Below are positions 36,051 to 47,868 of a stretch of 58,944 bases of DNA, piece after piece (positions within the stretch are counted from its first letter, which is position 1; each line of letters opens with the position of its first letter). Source of the stretch: Dinochytrium kinnereticum (lineage: Eukaryota; Chytridiomycota; Chytridiomycetes; Chytridiales; Chytridiaceae); the NCBI GenBank assembly GCA_027604005.1, contig JADGJT010000084.1, forward strand, positions 735 to 59,678, given 5' to 3'. Under the pieces are notes generated by a model. That model was not told the DNA's origin and ran no database searches. It saw only the letters and a list, made by a program, of their open reading frames with translations. Both the position numbers and the translations under genes were made by a program.

Positions 36051-36911
36051 CTTTCTTGGATGTGGAAGTGGGTGCCAAAAAATTGCTTATCCCTTCCCTC
36101 CCCCTATGCTTTGACATGTCGGAGTTTTCCTCCATGCGGTATGAGTGCAACGATCTGGGGAGGCTCACAGTCACCCATTGCCCTCTCTGAGGATCCACCG
36201 CCATGGGATGATGCGTGGGGTCTGTTGAGGTTTTGAAGGTCAGCAGCGCTGTTCAGCTCCGATGCGTTGCCGCGTGGGGCCCACGTTATCATGCAAAAAA
36301 GGTTTTTTCGATGCATGGGCGAAGAAGGGTTTTCGTAATGAGCAAGCATGCTCCCTCGATCTGAAAGAAAAACTCCGATTGATTTGGCCATGCCACTCAG
36401 ACTTGTTCCAACCTGGCCTCGAGACCTCACAAGTCACAACATACGCGCTGCTTGCTGGTAGCCCTTGTTTGCTTGGAGGGTCCATTCACGTTTGTTTGTT
36501 TGCTCCTTCCGCTCATGCGATATCAGGCTCCACCGCCTCCCCTCCATCAACCCACAGTCCCACAGTCCCACTTTCTCTCACTCGAGCGCGGTGGGGCCGT
36601 CATGATTGCTTTGTATCAAAGGGGCTTAAAGATGTAAAGAAACCTCTTGACCATTTGCTTGCTTCGAATAGAAGTTTGGTCTCCGCTAATAACGTGCCGT
36701 GCACATTACGTCAAGGGACCAAGGCGAACGCCAAGCGGGAAACAGACTCTTTGACGGCTCTTGAGCATTTAAAGAGTGGTAGGACCTCACTCAAACCCTC
36801 TTCTCGTTAAACTTAACAACCTCAGAGCAAATACCTCATAGGGCAAACCGTCATCGGCCCAACCTTCTCTTCGATTTTCAGGCTCATCAAACCTCATAAA
36901 GGCTCATTACC
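36051..36911. promoter_or_regulatory. Divergent intergenic region upstream of the secreted lipase
   Basis: This separates the minus-strand membrane-protein start from the plus-strand lipase start and should contain both promoters. A 182-codon ATG-led open frame (36262-36810) lies here but shows no domain, no family-like composition and no splice support. A CCCACAGT direct repeat occurs near 36548-36566. Confidence 0.45.
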
Positions 36912-38742
36912 ATGGGACCCAACTTCATTCTAGGGATCGCAGCCGCCTTTGCTGCCGTTTCGACAGCGGCTCCGACGAACCCCACAGCGTTCATCTCGTC
37001 TATTACCCGCAACCCAAAACCTGCCGATTATGACAGAAAAATGGGAAGGCTAAGCGGGCATTTTAGGTCTATTCTTCCCAGGATTGACGCAATTGAAACC
37101 CGTGCTCCTGGTGCCCGGCAGTACGTACCAGCATTTCATTTAGCTATGCCATACTTCTGCTTATGATTACCGTTCTCTTCAGGTTTCTTTCAGATATTCT
37201 CCTCGGTGATGAGATGATCCCAGAGCTTCTCGATGGCCTTGTTAATGAAACTTCCACGACTCCTCCTCCTCCTTCCGCCCCTGTTACTCCTGGTGGTCTC
37301 GCTCGTCGCGCCGGAAATGGTCTCAGCGCTGTCTCGACTCAGGTCGTTTCTCAGCTGAGCATTTATGCTCAATTTTCTACTCTTAGCTACTGCGGTTTGG
37401 ATGGACTTAGGGCTTGGAACTGTGCTGGATGTAATGATGGGAAGGTGTCTGGAACGAGGAGTGTTCGAACCTTTTCGGCTGATTCTACTGGGATGCAAGG
37501 GTATGTTTACTTTGCGTGGTTCCTTTTTGAGCTGTTGAATTCTCTGTAGTGTTCATAATGTATTGATCTAACTGATTTCGGTAATTTTGTAAAACAGTTA
37601 CGTCGGTATCAGCGACCGATATCGTACCATTGTTGTCGCCTTCCGTGGATCCAAAAACTTCCTCAACTGGGTCAACAACCTAAAGTACGCATTGACTATT
37701 CTTAATAGACATATACTAATATTGTGTTTACAAGATTCTTAAAGGCCGATTTGAACCTTCCTGGCGCTGCTGCAGACGTTAAGGTCCACTCTGGTTTCTA
37801 TGACGTCTGGAACTCAGTCAAGAACGATGTCCGGTCAGCCATCTCTCAGTACCTGTCGCAGAACCCTAGCTACACTGTTACCTTTGTTGGACACAGTCTC
37901 GGAGGCGCTACCACTACGCTTGCCGCGGTGGATGCAGTTACATCTGGGTTGGTTCCTAACTATAAGACCATAGTTTACACACAAGGTTTGTATATTTAAT
38001 TATAGTTTATTTTGTTTCTTCTTCTTTTTGGTTTAGTCTTTCAGAGTTAACGGCCTTTCTATGGACCTCTTTTGTTAACCTCTTATCTTGTCTCTAATGT
38101 TTCTGATAGGATCTCCTCGTGTTGGAAATATCAACTTCTATAACTACTTCACCAACCTGAACCTCAACTCGGTCTACCGTGGTGTGGTAGGTGGCAACAA
38201 AGTTTTCCGATCACAGATATATTGTTTCACTCTTATCTTAAAGAATATCCACTAACCACCAATCGTTTCTACTCATTTTGACATGCACAGAACTATAACG
38301 ACCTCGTCGTTTTCTTGGTGAGTCAATTCGCTCTAAAGTTCCGCTTTCTCTAGTCTTAACCCCCATTGATTACTAACTTTCGGCCCATATTCTTTCAGCC
38401 TCCCCAAAACTTTGCCTTCAACCATGTGAAGCTGGAGCACTGGATTAGTGGCTCTGAGAATGTCGTCTACTGTGATGACATATACAACAACGGCGAGGAC
38501 ACGTGAGTCTTTCTGTCTTTTTTCCCCCATCGACGCTGCATGCAATAACTAACCTATCGATTCCATTTTTTTGTCGCAGCAACTGTGCTAATTCGGCATG
38601 GCCCTGGGTCAGTGTAAGTAAAGCAACCATTCAGATGTCAATATTACTTTCATTATCATCAACAACAAACTAACATAAACCATTATAGACTAGCAGCCAT
38701 GGCCAGTATTTCGGTGTGTCAATGGGCGGGTTGGCTTGCTAA
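36912..38742 (+). CDS. Secreted class-3 lipase
   Basis: Triacylglycerol lipase-type enzyme of the fungal Lipase_3 family. Nine exons (36912-37120, 37183-37500, 37598-37684, 37735-37985, 38110-38186, 38291-38317, 38399-38502, 38580-38613, 38689-38742) sum to 1161 nt, an exact 386-residue frame. A signal peptide is likely (MGPNFILGIAAAFAAVSTAA). The nucleophilic Ser is in FVGHSLGGATTTLAA (about residue 259), the acid is probably the Asp in NYNDLVVFLPP, and the His is in SSHGQYFG near the C-terminus. VVAFRGSKNFLNWVNNL supplies the oxyanion region. The terminal GGLAC resembles the C-terminal disulfide tail of Rhizomucor-type lipases. It includes very small exons of 27 and 34 nt. Confidence 0.92.
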
Positions 38743-39970
38743 AGTAAGAAGAAGTAGGATTGCCGAGCCTCCCCGATATCTCTTTCCAAAAGCGAGTCTT
38801 TTGGGGAGATTTGCCCCTAACAACTACTCTCTATGATCATGTTTTTGAATTACTGCCCCTTCCTTTGAAGAGCGGTCCGTGTCTTTCTTTCACTGTTTTC
38901 GATGTGCCTCCTTTACCAAGTTCTTTCTGTTTTTACTTCGATTTTTATTGGTGCGGATTCTGGGTACGCAGGTTGATTCTCCCTTCCTTTGTCAGCTCAG
39001 CCAATAAAGCCATAGCCTCTCTCTCGATAACATTTCAAGCAACGTTAAAAGCTTGCTTTCTTGCGAACATTTTGGAAAAAAACAAACAACAACCATGTTT
39101 TAGCCAGCACGATGCCCGTGAGAAACGAGCTACTGGCGCACCCTACGCCGGACCGGCGGACCCAGCACGAGCACCTAGCTGGCCAACGAACTTAGTGAGC
39201 GAGCCGGACGCCACCTAGCCCAAGTGCTAAGTGCCCCGGGCAGGACGATCACGCGTCCCCTCCCAAGCTCCCGGCATTCACGCTCGAGCTGATCGCCCAC
39301 CCCAGCAAACACTCCAAGTTCTCAGTCAGAACCGTTGAAGAAGCTCAGGAATGTACGGGGGACTCACGAGTAACGGCTTGGCGGCGTGACAAGAGAAAGT
39401 TAAGGACGGACGCGTACGCAAACTCAGGTACAACGCGTCAGACGTCCACCGCCTTACTGTTGGATGCTCTCCAACGGCCACGAGAGCATTCAAGCCAGCC
39501 TTCATATGTGGTGGATGTGTATTTGCTTTCTCTCAATCTCAGAATATTGGAGTGTTGAGAAATTGGAAAGCTCTTGCGACCCTAAATACACTGGCTGTCA
39601 TTGGTGGTGTTCAAAGCCAGTTATATAGGCATCCATATCATTTTGTGGGCATCAGTTTACTGAATCGTGCGAACCTTATAGACTATGTTGACTAGCTTTT
39701 AACGCCGCGAAAAGCAATACCATACATTCAAAAACAAAAGTACAAAAAAGTCGAAATATGCCAAGAAGAAAGAACAAGCGAAGAGAAAAAGATATTATGA
39801 TCAAAAGAAACAAACCAGGCACAAATGGCGATAAAAATCTTGCTAGTAGAGAGAAGAAAAAACCAATCTCAGAACCATAGAGCGAAATAAAAAGGGATAA
39901 ACAAAACAAAAGGCCAATTGACAGAGCCATCAACCATAAACTCCAAACGGCCATGCATGAGTCGGCCGTA
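38743..39970. other. Convergent intergenic region with a GC-rich island
   Basis: The 3' ends of the lipase (+) and OPT transporter (-) face each other here. About 39110-39490 is distinctly GC-rich, with CpG-containing sequence unlike the AT-rich flanks, and the reading frames across it are broken. It may be a decayed mobile-element remnant, but no element-specific motif or terminal repeat was recognised. The remainder is AT-rich noncoding DNA. Confidence 0.45.
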
Positions 39971-42900
39971 CTACCCCTTCACAACTCCATCCCGGAGAGC
40001 CCTCTCCCTCTCGGCACCAGACCGATTCTGGAAATTAATTGAAGTGCAATAAGGGTCTATCTCTTCGATCATGTAATACTTTCGGCCCCACGAGTTCCCC
40101 CATCGTTCGTGTTCGTTGCAGCGGAGGAAAAAATCGGGAGAGCATGATTCGCCACTGTTTTTTGTTGTTTTGGTTTTGATTATGTGGGTTTTAGATTTGT
40201 TGTTAATTAGTAAAGAGGGTGGAGGTTGAGTTGATGGGAGGTACGCCTTCTCTTTTTTAACCATAATATTGGGTTGGGGTCATCAACTTACTCGTACGGG
40301 TTTAGGGCCCAGTAAGGAAAGATGCGGGAGGCTTCGTTTTCGTTTTTGGCGCCTTAGTTGTGTTATGTTGGAAGGTGAGAAAGTTCGACCAGGCAGCAGT
40401 TAGTGCCATTCATCAGCAAAGACATTAAAAAAAACAAAGCAACAGAAAGCCAAAAAGAAAGCAAAAACCAAACCCCTCTCCCAACCCCTACCCCCCCCCC
40501 AAAAAAAACAACTTACCAATCCCCAACGTGAATATCAAAAAAATTATCGCCAGCGCAATCGCCAGCCCAGAATCCAAAGCCGCAGAGGTAACATAGGCAT
40601 ACTTTTTCCACCACTCATGCCGATACCTCCTCAAAAAAAAGTTGAAAAAAACTCCAACAATCAACGGCGTTATCATATCACTTCTCGCTGATCCAACCTC
40701 CGTCGGGAAAACAGCGATCAACGGTACATTCACTAGGTGCCACCACCCTCCAGGAAACCATTTACTCATAACCCACGGAAGAAGTGGAGCGACAAGCCCT
40801 ATACCGAACCCAAGCAATGTCCATTGATAAGGTGATCCTGGGCCGAAAAATCGCGCGGGACCAATTGCACCCCATATGGCTCCTGCGCGGATAAAGACGT
40901 TGTAGTTGGTCGCTGTCCAGCCAAGAGGAGCGTCAGGAGTTTGAAGTTTCCATATCCCGCAAGTGTTTGTGACCCCATCATCGTTTAAAATACAGACTTT
41001 TCCAAAGGATTCGTAAACTGATTTAGCGACAAAGACGTTTAAAACAGCGGAGAGGATGGTGAAAGTGAGTTGGATAGTGAACATAATCCGAGGGGGTATT
41101 TTCATGTAGTGTCCGAGTTTGAGATCAGCTACGAGGAATAGGCCTTGAGACATGGCCATGTAGGAGAGGGTTTTGAAAGTCATGACAGCGGCGGTTCGAC
41201 CCGGCAGAATTAAACCGATCAAAAACTCTGACATGACATTCAACCCAATCAGTTGCCCCGAAATAGCTAGAATAATTCCCAAAGGCAGGATCGACACCAT
41301 CGCCAACCCCAAACCCAATAGAACCCCCCACCAGGGCAAATCAAACCCACCAAACTGGCAAACAAATATCGAAACAACTGCATTCACTCCCAACACTGCT
41401 CCATACCACCATTCTGGAACCTCAGGGTACCCATCCATCATTCTCGCATGCACATCCATAACATCTAACTCCCCAACCGCCGTTCGAAACCGTGTCCAAA
41501 TATCCCTTGAATACCAAATTCCAACATGCACAATAGCAGCAACAAAGACCACAAACGACGCAAAATACTCCACCGCAAAGAGAGTGGTGATGTGGATGGG
41601 TTTATGCTGCTCGTAAAAAGTTTCGTTTAGCGTCAGTGCCGGGGGGGTTACGAAATTTCTCGGCTCCACGGGGTGGCCAAAGCGGTCAAAGAGTGCGGGA
41701 GTGTTGACGGCGTGGGAAAGGGGATATAGACCGGTGCCGTTTGGTCCGTAACGTGGGAGGGAGCCGAGGAATGAGTCGGGGCCAAAGGCGTTGGTTTGCC
41801 AGAGGATTGGGGTAATAATCCAAGCCATAAGCCACACTATACAAAAGGGATTTGGTTGAGTTTTTTGTTTGTTTTTTGTTCACAGTTGAACGGAAACAAA
41901 GAAAGAGAGAAAAAGGATACAAAGAACGGGAACTAAAGTCAAAAACAAACAAACACATAACCACACAATTACTGAAGCCAGGAAAGTTCGAAATTAAAAT
42001 TAAGGTGAGAAGGGAGGGGAAGAGGGGGGGCAATTAAGAAAAACACACACTTCCAAAAACCTGATTCAGCAACGCCCACAAAGGGCTCGTTATAGGAGCC
42101 ATCCCAGACACCACATTCCAATCAAACGAAAGTGAAAGCATCCCATACCCCTGAAACGCGGACCCAAGGACTCTTGTCAACTGCGGGTTGCTCGTCGCCG
42201 GAGCAATATAACAAAGAATCGATACGGCTGTAAGAATGGGGGCTATGTAGCCCGGAAGGAATTGCCAAAGGCAACAGAGGAGGGTGACGAACCAGAAATG
42301 AGAGTAGCGAGTGCGGTGAAGGCTTTTTGGCGTGATGGAGGTGTTGGTTGAAATCGTTGTTTCCCGTTCGTGGAGGGAGTTGAGCATTGCCACGACTGAG
42401 AGAACGGGGGGCCAGACCTTTTTTGGGATAGAAAGGCAGATGATGCCATGGTTAGAAAGAGAAAAAAGTGTATGTCGAGGAAGAAAGAGGAATAACGAGA
42501 GAAGAAGAAAATAAACAAATAAAAGACCGAAAGCACAAGAAGAAACAACAGAAAGCAAAACGATGGAATAAGGAAACAAGATAATGCAACGAATAAAGAA
42601 GGAAAATAAGTGACAAACCATGGCAGCAGGACGAACAAGAAACCGCCTGCAAAGTCCTGCGAGGCCATATCCCACAATCTGCGTATTAATGGCAAAAAAG
42701 ACTGCAGCAACGTCCGTCAAATTCTCTTGATAGAGTTGGTACTTTTGGCCAACAATATTGTAAAGAGCGTAAGCTGCACATGAAGAGAATGGCGTGAGCG
42801 GTTTTGTTAGTTTTCAACGCGTTGGACGCTTTCTGCTCTCTGTATGATCTTTTTATAAAGAAAGACGGGAGCGTAAAACCAGCAAACGTACCAGGGGACG

Positions 42901-43417
42901 CGGTACAACTACATATAACATAAATAAGGGTGTGCTCCTTGTAATTAAACGGACCCGGGTTCAGGATCCCCTTTGGCAAAAACCTCTCCATAAGTTTCCC
43001 AATAGGATAAGCCAACAAAACTCCAATAAAGCTATTGGTGCTGAATGAATTCGTACGGAAGCTAAACAGCACATTCACAGTGCACATCAGCAATCCAAAA
43101 AACCCTCCTAAGAGTATCACACGAAACGTCAGCACTGGAAGAGTTGGGTCATCCGTGCGGTGAACGACTGCATCAACCATATCGTAAATATCCTCGCCCA
43201 TCGTGTCAATGGGACGAGTTGCAGGCGTGTGATGGGAGTGCGGAGTGTCGTCCTCTTCAAGCTTGTAGCCGTCGGCGGAGGCCTTGCGAGACATGGAGTC
43301 TTGGGTAGGGCCTTCAGCAACCAGGAAGTCGATGGCGGTGTTGGCTGTCGTTGTGGTTGAGGTGTGCGGGTCGACGAAGGTGTCTGGAGCGGTGTCATCA
43401 TCCTGTGGCGTTGCCAT
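39971..43417 (-). CDS. OPT-family oligopeptide/siderophore transporter
   Basis: Proton-coupled plasma-membrane or endomembrane importer for small peptides or related substrates. At least six exons; approximate length 860 residues. The start is ATG 43415-43417 (MATPQDDDTAPD), followed by a ~110-residue acidic, Ser/Thr-rich cytosolic tail. The core follows: FRVILLGGFFGLLMCTVNVL, NPGPFNYKEHTLIYV (family NPG motif), GYGLAGLCRRFLVRPAAMV, WPPVLSVVAML, SFDWNVVSG, GQLIGLNVMSEFLIGLILPG, LKLGHYMKIPPRIMF, SPYQWTLLGFGIGLVAPLL, WHLVNVPLIAVFP and YRHEWWKKYAYV. The C-terminal exons read FPYWALNPYDGESCSPDFFL, WGNSWGRKYY and so on to GVVKG. About 14-16 hydrophobic helices. The substrate cannot be told from sequence. 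Confidence 0.93.
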
Positions 43418-43827
43418 TGCTGTCGCTCGAGCGAGTTTTTCTCTTTTTCCTTCTGCGCAGTGGCGGGTGGGGGGTGGTGTTGGTGATTTGCGGAGAAGCC
43501 TCTTATCGTCATGATAAGCCAAGCTGCTGCTGCTGCTGTTGGGAGACACCCAAGTTGATGTCTGAAGCCTCGGACAAGGAAGGGGAAAGTAAGCCAGATT
43601 GGTAGAAACCAACACACGTTCTTTTTGGATTTATTCATTCAAGGACAAAACATGCGTTCCTTTTATTTATTTCCTTTTTTTTTTTGTGTGCAAAGAACAA
43701 GAGGCTGAAAGCAGAGCAAACATGGGCGACTTCAAATGTAAACTGCCCGCACAAATAAATACAGAACGGAACAAAAGCATAGATAGAAAGTATCAACATG
43801 ATGAAAAAAGAGAATCAAAAACGTCCC
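43418..43827. promoter_or_regulatory. Gap between the OPT start and the Bcs1-like stop
   Basis: Both neighbours are on the minus strand, so this should hold the OPT promoter and the end of the Bcs1-like transcript. It contains a GCT/CTG run near 43528-43541 and a T-run near 43675-43686. No gene is seen. Confidence 0.5.
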
Positions 43828-46713
43828 TCACAAATCCTCAACCTCCCCGTCCCCAACATTCAACCTCCTCCTAATACCTTCATCCCCGTCCTCCTCCCCG
43901 ATGCTCTTCCCAAAAGCCCTAGGGGATGGCGATGGCGAGCTCGAACCCGATTCAACCAAAGTCCCCGCAACTGACTCCGCCACCGAAGGCGTTGGCGAAA
44001 TATAACCCCCCACACCCAGACTAATCCCTCCTTCCCCAGCTCGAAGCCCACTAGTGGCAGGCTTCCCATTCAAAATCTCCATAGCCCTCTCCACCAATCT
44101 CTGTGGAATGACTTGGGGGCTGGACCTGTACAACACCATGATCCTTAACGCGTCACATGGGGCAATGACGCCTTCAGGGAAGGAGGTGGAGGGGGGAAGG
44201 GCTGCGGAGAAGTCGACTTTGGCGAGGGGGTTGTCCATCACGGAGCTGAACATTCGGTTGAGTTGGTGATGGGTGCAGTACCGTAGGGAGAGTTGGTGAT
44301 GGTTGCGGCCAGGGCGGATCAGGGCTGGGTCGAGGACTTCGGGGTGATTGCTCGTCATGATGATGATAATGCTAAAAGAGAGTTTATAGTTAGAGTTTAT
44401 CGAAATTGTATATATAGAATGTGGATGATATGGGAAATGAGGGGGGTTCAACTGATGAAAGAGAAGAGTGGAGATTTGAGGAGGGAAAAGAATAACAAAA
44501 CTTACTCTTCGTTCATCATATGCCCATCCAGACAGTTCAGAAGCGCTGAAAGTGTAAATCCAGAAAAGAGAGGAGAACTTCCACCCAGCGCCAAACCCCC
44601 AAACTTTCCATCCGAGCTACCTCCACCAAACCCAGAGGATACGCCACCCCCACTTAAAGGCGAGGGTCCAAAAGACACTGAAGAAGTGAATCCCATAGGC
44701 TCCAAATCACTTTCAAAACCACCACCAAAGGAATCTACATCATCAAATAACCCCTTAACCTTTTTCTTCTCATCCTCAGAATCATCATCCGATACCTCAA
44801 TAGCATCCTCATCAACCTCAGATTCCTCCTCCTCTGCCTCCTCGTCCTCCTCATCCTCATCAAGCTCCTCACCGGCAGCCTCAGCCTTCTTCTTTCGCTT
44901 GCGCTTCTCCTCAGCCTTCTTCTTCTTCTTCAGCCGCTTGAGCTCCTTGATCTTCTCCTTCTTCTTGCGCTCCTTCTCCTTCTTCTTCTTTTCTTCGGCT
45001 TTGCGGAGGTCTCGCTCTTTTTGGAGACGGAGGCGTTCGACTTTTTTGAGCGCGAATCGGCGGTCGCGGGAATGGACTTCGGCACTTTGGGCATCTATGT
45101 CCTCGAAGACGATGCTGCATAGGTGAAAGAAAGGTGAGAATTCGAGTTAGGAGGTATATCGGGAAAGTTAAATGATGGCAAAAAAAAAAGAAGGGATGGC
45201 ACAAGTTGATAACATAGTAGAAGAGAAAGCTGCCGTGGAGCAATAATGAATTAGGGAACGATTAACTCACATGCTCTTCTTGGGAACAGTTGAAAAGGCC
45301 GACTGGAGTGCGTTATCATCCCGAATCTCCTTCAAGTTGATGTAGTAAAGATCGCGATTGTAGGTAGCCGAAATAGCATTCACAAGTGAAGTCTTGCCCG
45401 TCCCCGGCTTCCCCGAAAGTAAATACCCCCTTCGATAAGGCAACCCCATCCTCTTATAGAATTCTGCATCATTATGATAAGTCTCCAAATCCCTCCTCAG
45501 CAACTCCTCCTGAACAAGATCCAAAGCAACGCTGTCAAGTCCTCGTGATGCCCGAAGATTTTGAACGTGCTGCCAGTAGTTGTACGTCGAGTGAAGCTCA
45601 TAACGCGCTCGCGATCGTTTCTCTTTTTGCGCGGTAAGGAAGAGAGTAGTCACCTTGATAAGGAAGGATTGCATCCACTCCAAATCGACAGGGCCGTCAT
45701 CAACTCGACGAATAACGATTGGAGGCTCTTGATTGATCAAAGCATCCTCATCCTTTGAGCGTTTCTTCTTCTCCTCCGAATTTTCGTCAGGCTGCTGCTC
45801 AAAGTAAACCTTAAACTTTGAGCCCTCATGTTCAATCTCCAAATCCGAATCCCCGCGTGGCAGGATATTGAATTTCGGCATGTTGAAGCCTTCACCGTCT
45901 TCGTCGTCACTTTGGTTGGAGTTCTCGGATTCAAAGGTTGCCATACGGAACGAACCGGTTTTTTGGGATTTGGAACGGAGGGAGATAAGCCAGGCTAGTG
46001 CTGTCCAGTGGATGTTGTTCGTCACTTGGCCCCAGTTGCCGATGCGGTGATATTCGACTTTGACGGAGATCTTGTCATCGTTTGGATTATTCTGGTTTGA
46101 ATTTTGTTTTTGTTGGCAATGGTTTATTTCGGTTAGAATGTTTTTCGGAGTGGAGGATATAAAAAGGTTGAAAAAAAATGAGAAAAGACAAAGGATCCTT
46201 ACCGCTCCAGTATCATAGATGATACCTTTGATCATATTACCACCCGCAGTCAACAAAGCCATGCAAGCAGTAACAGCCAACGTGATCAGGAACATGTCCT
46301 AAAAAAAACAAACCAGTGAGAAACTAAAAAAAACAGAAATAAAAGCAGAGCAACCCAATAGGAAGAATACCAACCACAGCAATATTCCCCGTGTTAACAT
46401 TTAAATAACTTGGAAGAAACGCCAATAAGCAAGCTTGAAGTTGCGATCCCGATAGTAAGCTAAGAATAGGGTAAAGTGATCCATTCTCCGCAATAGCGTC
46501 TTGAAGACCTTTCTTGAGGTTTGCGAATTGGTGCTTGATGTTACTGATGATGTAGTGTTGATTATTGTTGGAGTGATGGTTGGATGACGATGAGGTTGAA
46601 GGGGATGAGGAGAAGAGGTCTTGAGCGGCCAAGGTTGCCTCCATGCCCTTGCCGTGGTCGTTGTTAGCTGAGCCCGAGGAAATCTTTCGAGCGGTTGATT
46701 TTGTTCGAGCCAT
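43828..46713 (-). CDS. Bcs1-like AAA ATPase with H3-like N-terminus and large charged insertion
   Basis: AAA ATPase of the Bcs1 group; true Bcs1 translocates the Rieske protein across the mitochondrial inner membrane. Five exons (46713-46375, 46298-46203, 46091-45271, 45114-44506, 44371-43828) sum to 2409 nt, an exact 802-residue frame. The first in-frame ATG gives MARTKSTARKISSG. A transmembrane segment (DMFLITLAVTACMALLTAGG) starts about residue 114, followed by a BCS1_N-like domain. Walker A is SGKPGTGKTS, Walker B IIVFEDIDA, and sensor/Arg region IIIIMTSNHPEVLDPALIRP. Between EDIDAQ and FTLSALLNCLDG is a ~180-residue insertion: Lys/Glu-rich coiled coil, acidic run, then Gly/Ser-rich. The C-terminus has a helical lid and Ser/Pro tail. 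Many fungi have several Bcs1-like paralogues of unknown role, so orthology to BCS1 is not claimed. Confidence 0.88.
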
Positions 46714-47868
46714 TGGGCAGTGAATTGATGGTGTAGTGCGTGTGGTGCGGTGTTGATGGTGTGGGTGTGGTGTGATGATGGGGAATGGCAAGAGTCAATG
46801 GGATGAGGCCGAGACCACGGGATGGCATCGGTCCTTTTAAAGAGCGCAGGCCTAAGCAAGCAGTTGGAATGCCAAAGAAGTGCAAAGGCAGTCAGCACTG
46901 CCTTTGCCGTGATGGGAATGATAATAATAATAGTCGAAAGCAAAGTCAAAGTATGAACTGGAGAGCGCTTTGCCACAAATCTCATTGGAATTGTCAAGTT
47001 GTGAGGTGGATCCGAGGACGGTCAGACTGTTACGGCAAAGTGCCCATTTGGAGAAGCGTCCCTTATGCTTAACCATTATTATGTTATTATTGGTGCATGT
47101 TGAGGGGAAGTAACTTTAGATTCTTTTTTTAATTTTCGGCCTCTCCAGTCTGAACTTTTTTTTTTTTTTTTTTGGTTTTACTTGTTCTTTGAATCGTCGA
47201 TGACTTTATCCCCCCATCTGCTTCCATTATCTGCATTCAACCGTCCAAAGCATCACCCCTCAAACCACCACAAAGCCATCCCTGTCTGAATATCCCAGCA
47301 TCCTTTCTCCCCTCCCTCTCTCTTTTCACGGCGCATCCGCCGCTTGCTCCTGTCTCCACATTCCAAGCAAAGTTATCCTTAACGGTCACCGCCGTTGATC
47401 ATTGATCCATATGCATCTTATTTCAGTTATTGAGACCTTATTGAGGCTTTGCATTTGAAGAGTTGATTTGGATGAGGGCTTGTTGGGTTTATACCTACGC
47501 CCCTAGTCTAAGTTCCTTATTGGTCGTGTCTTACTGTGTCGAGTTTGCGTGTTGAGGGCACAGCGTTTGGGTGAGGATGCGGCGGTCAAGAACTTGAGTC
47601 CGCCATGTAGTGGGAGGTGTGGTGTGGTGGCATCCTAGGAGCCAGTGGAGTGGCCGTTTTACAACTGACAAAGGTAATTAATGGCAAAAGCAACAAAATT
47701 CAAAACTAAACCACTTAACGATGCGGTTAGGGAGGGACACAGAAACATATGGGAACTTGACGAAGGAAAAAAATAGGGGATCGCACAAAGTCAATTTATT
47801 ATTATATAAATATGTTGGCATTAGCAACAAAATAAGAGAAAATCAAAAAAGAAAAATGAAGCAAGTAT
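46714..47868. promoter_or_regulatory. Bcs1-like promoter region and LRR-SAM 1 3' flank
   Basis: About 1.15 kb without a supported gene. It holds a T-run (47157-47174) and AT-rich sequence. The nearest genes are both on the minus strand, so the Bcs1-like promoter and the LRR-SAM 1 terminator are expected here. Confidence 0.45.

Noticed and set aside
36262..36810. 182-codon ATG-led open frame upstream of the secreted lipase
   Set aside because: No domain, odd composition, no splice or conservation signal, and it occupies the expected divergent promoter region.
38760..39218. 152-codon open frame after the secreted lipase
   Set aside because: It begins at a TTG, sits in the lipase 3' region, and runs through the GC-rich island without a recognisable motif.
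39676..39954. Hydrophobic minus-strand open frame beyond the OPT stop
   Set aside because: It lies downstream of the OPT stop, starts with an ATG but has only generic Leu/Phe-rich sequence with no family match, and is more likely 3' flank.
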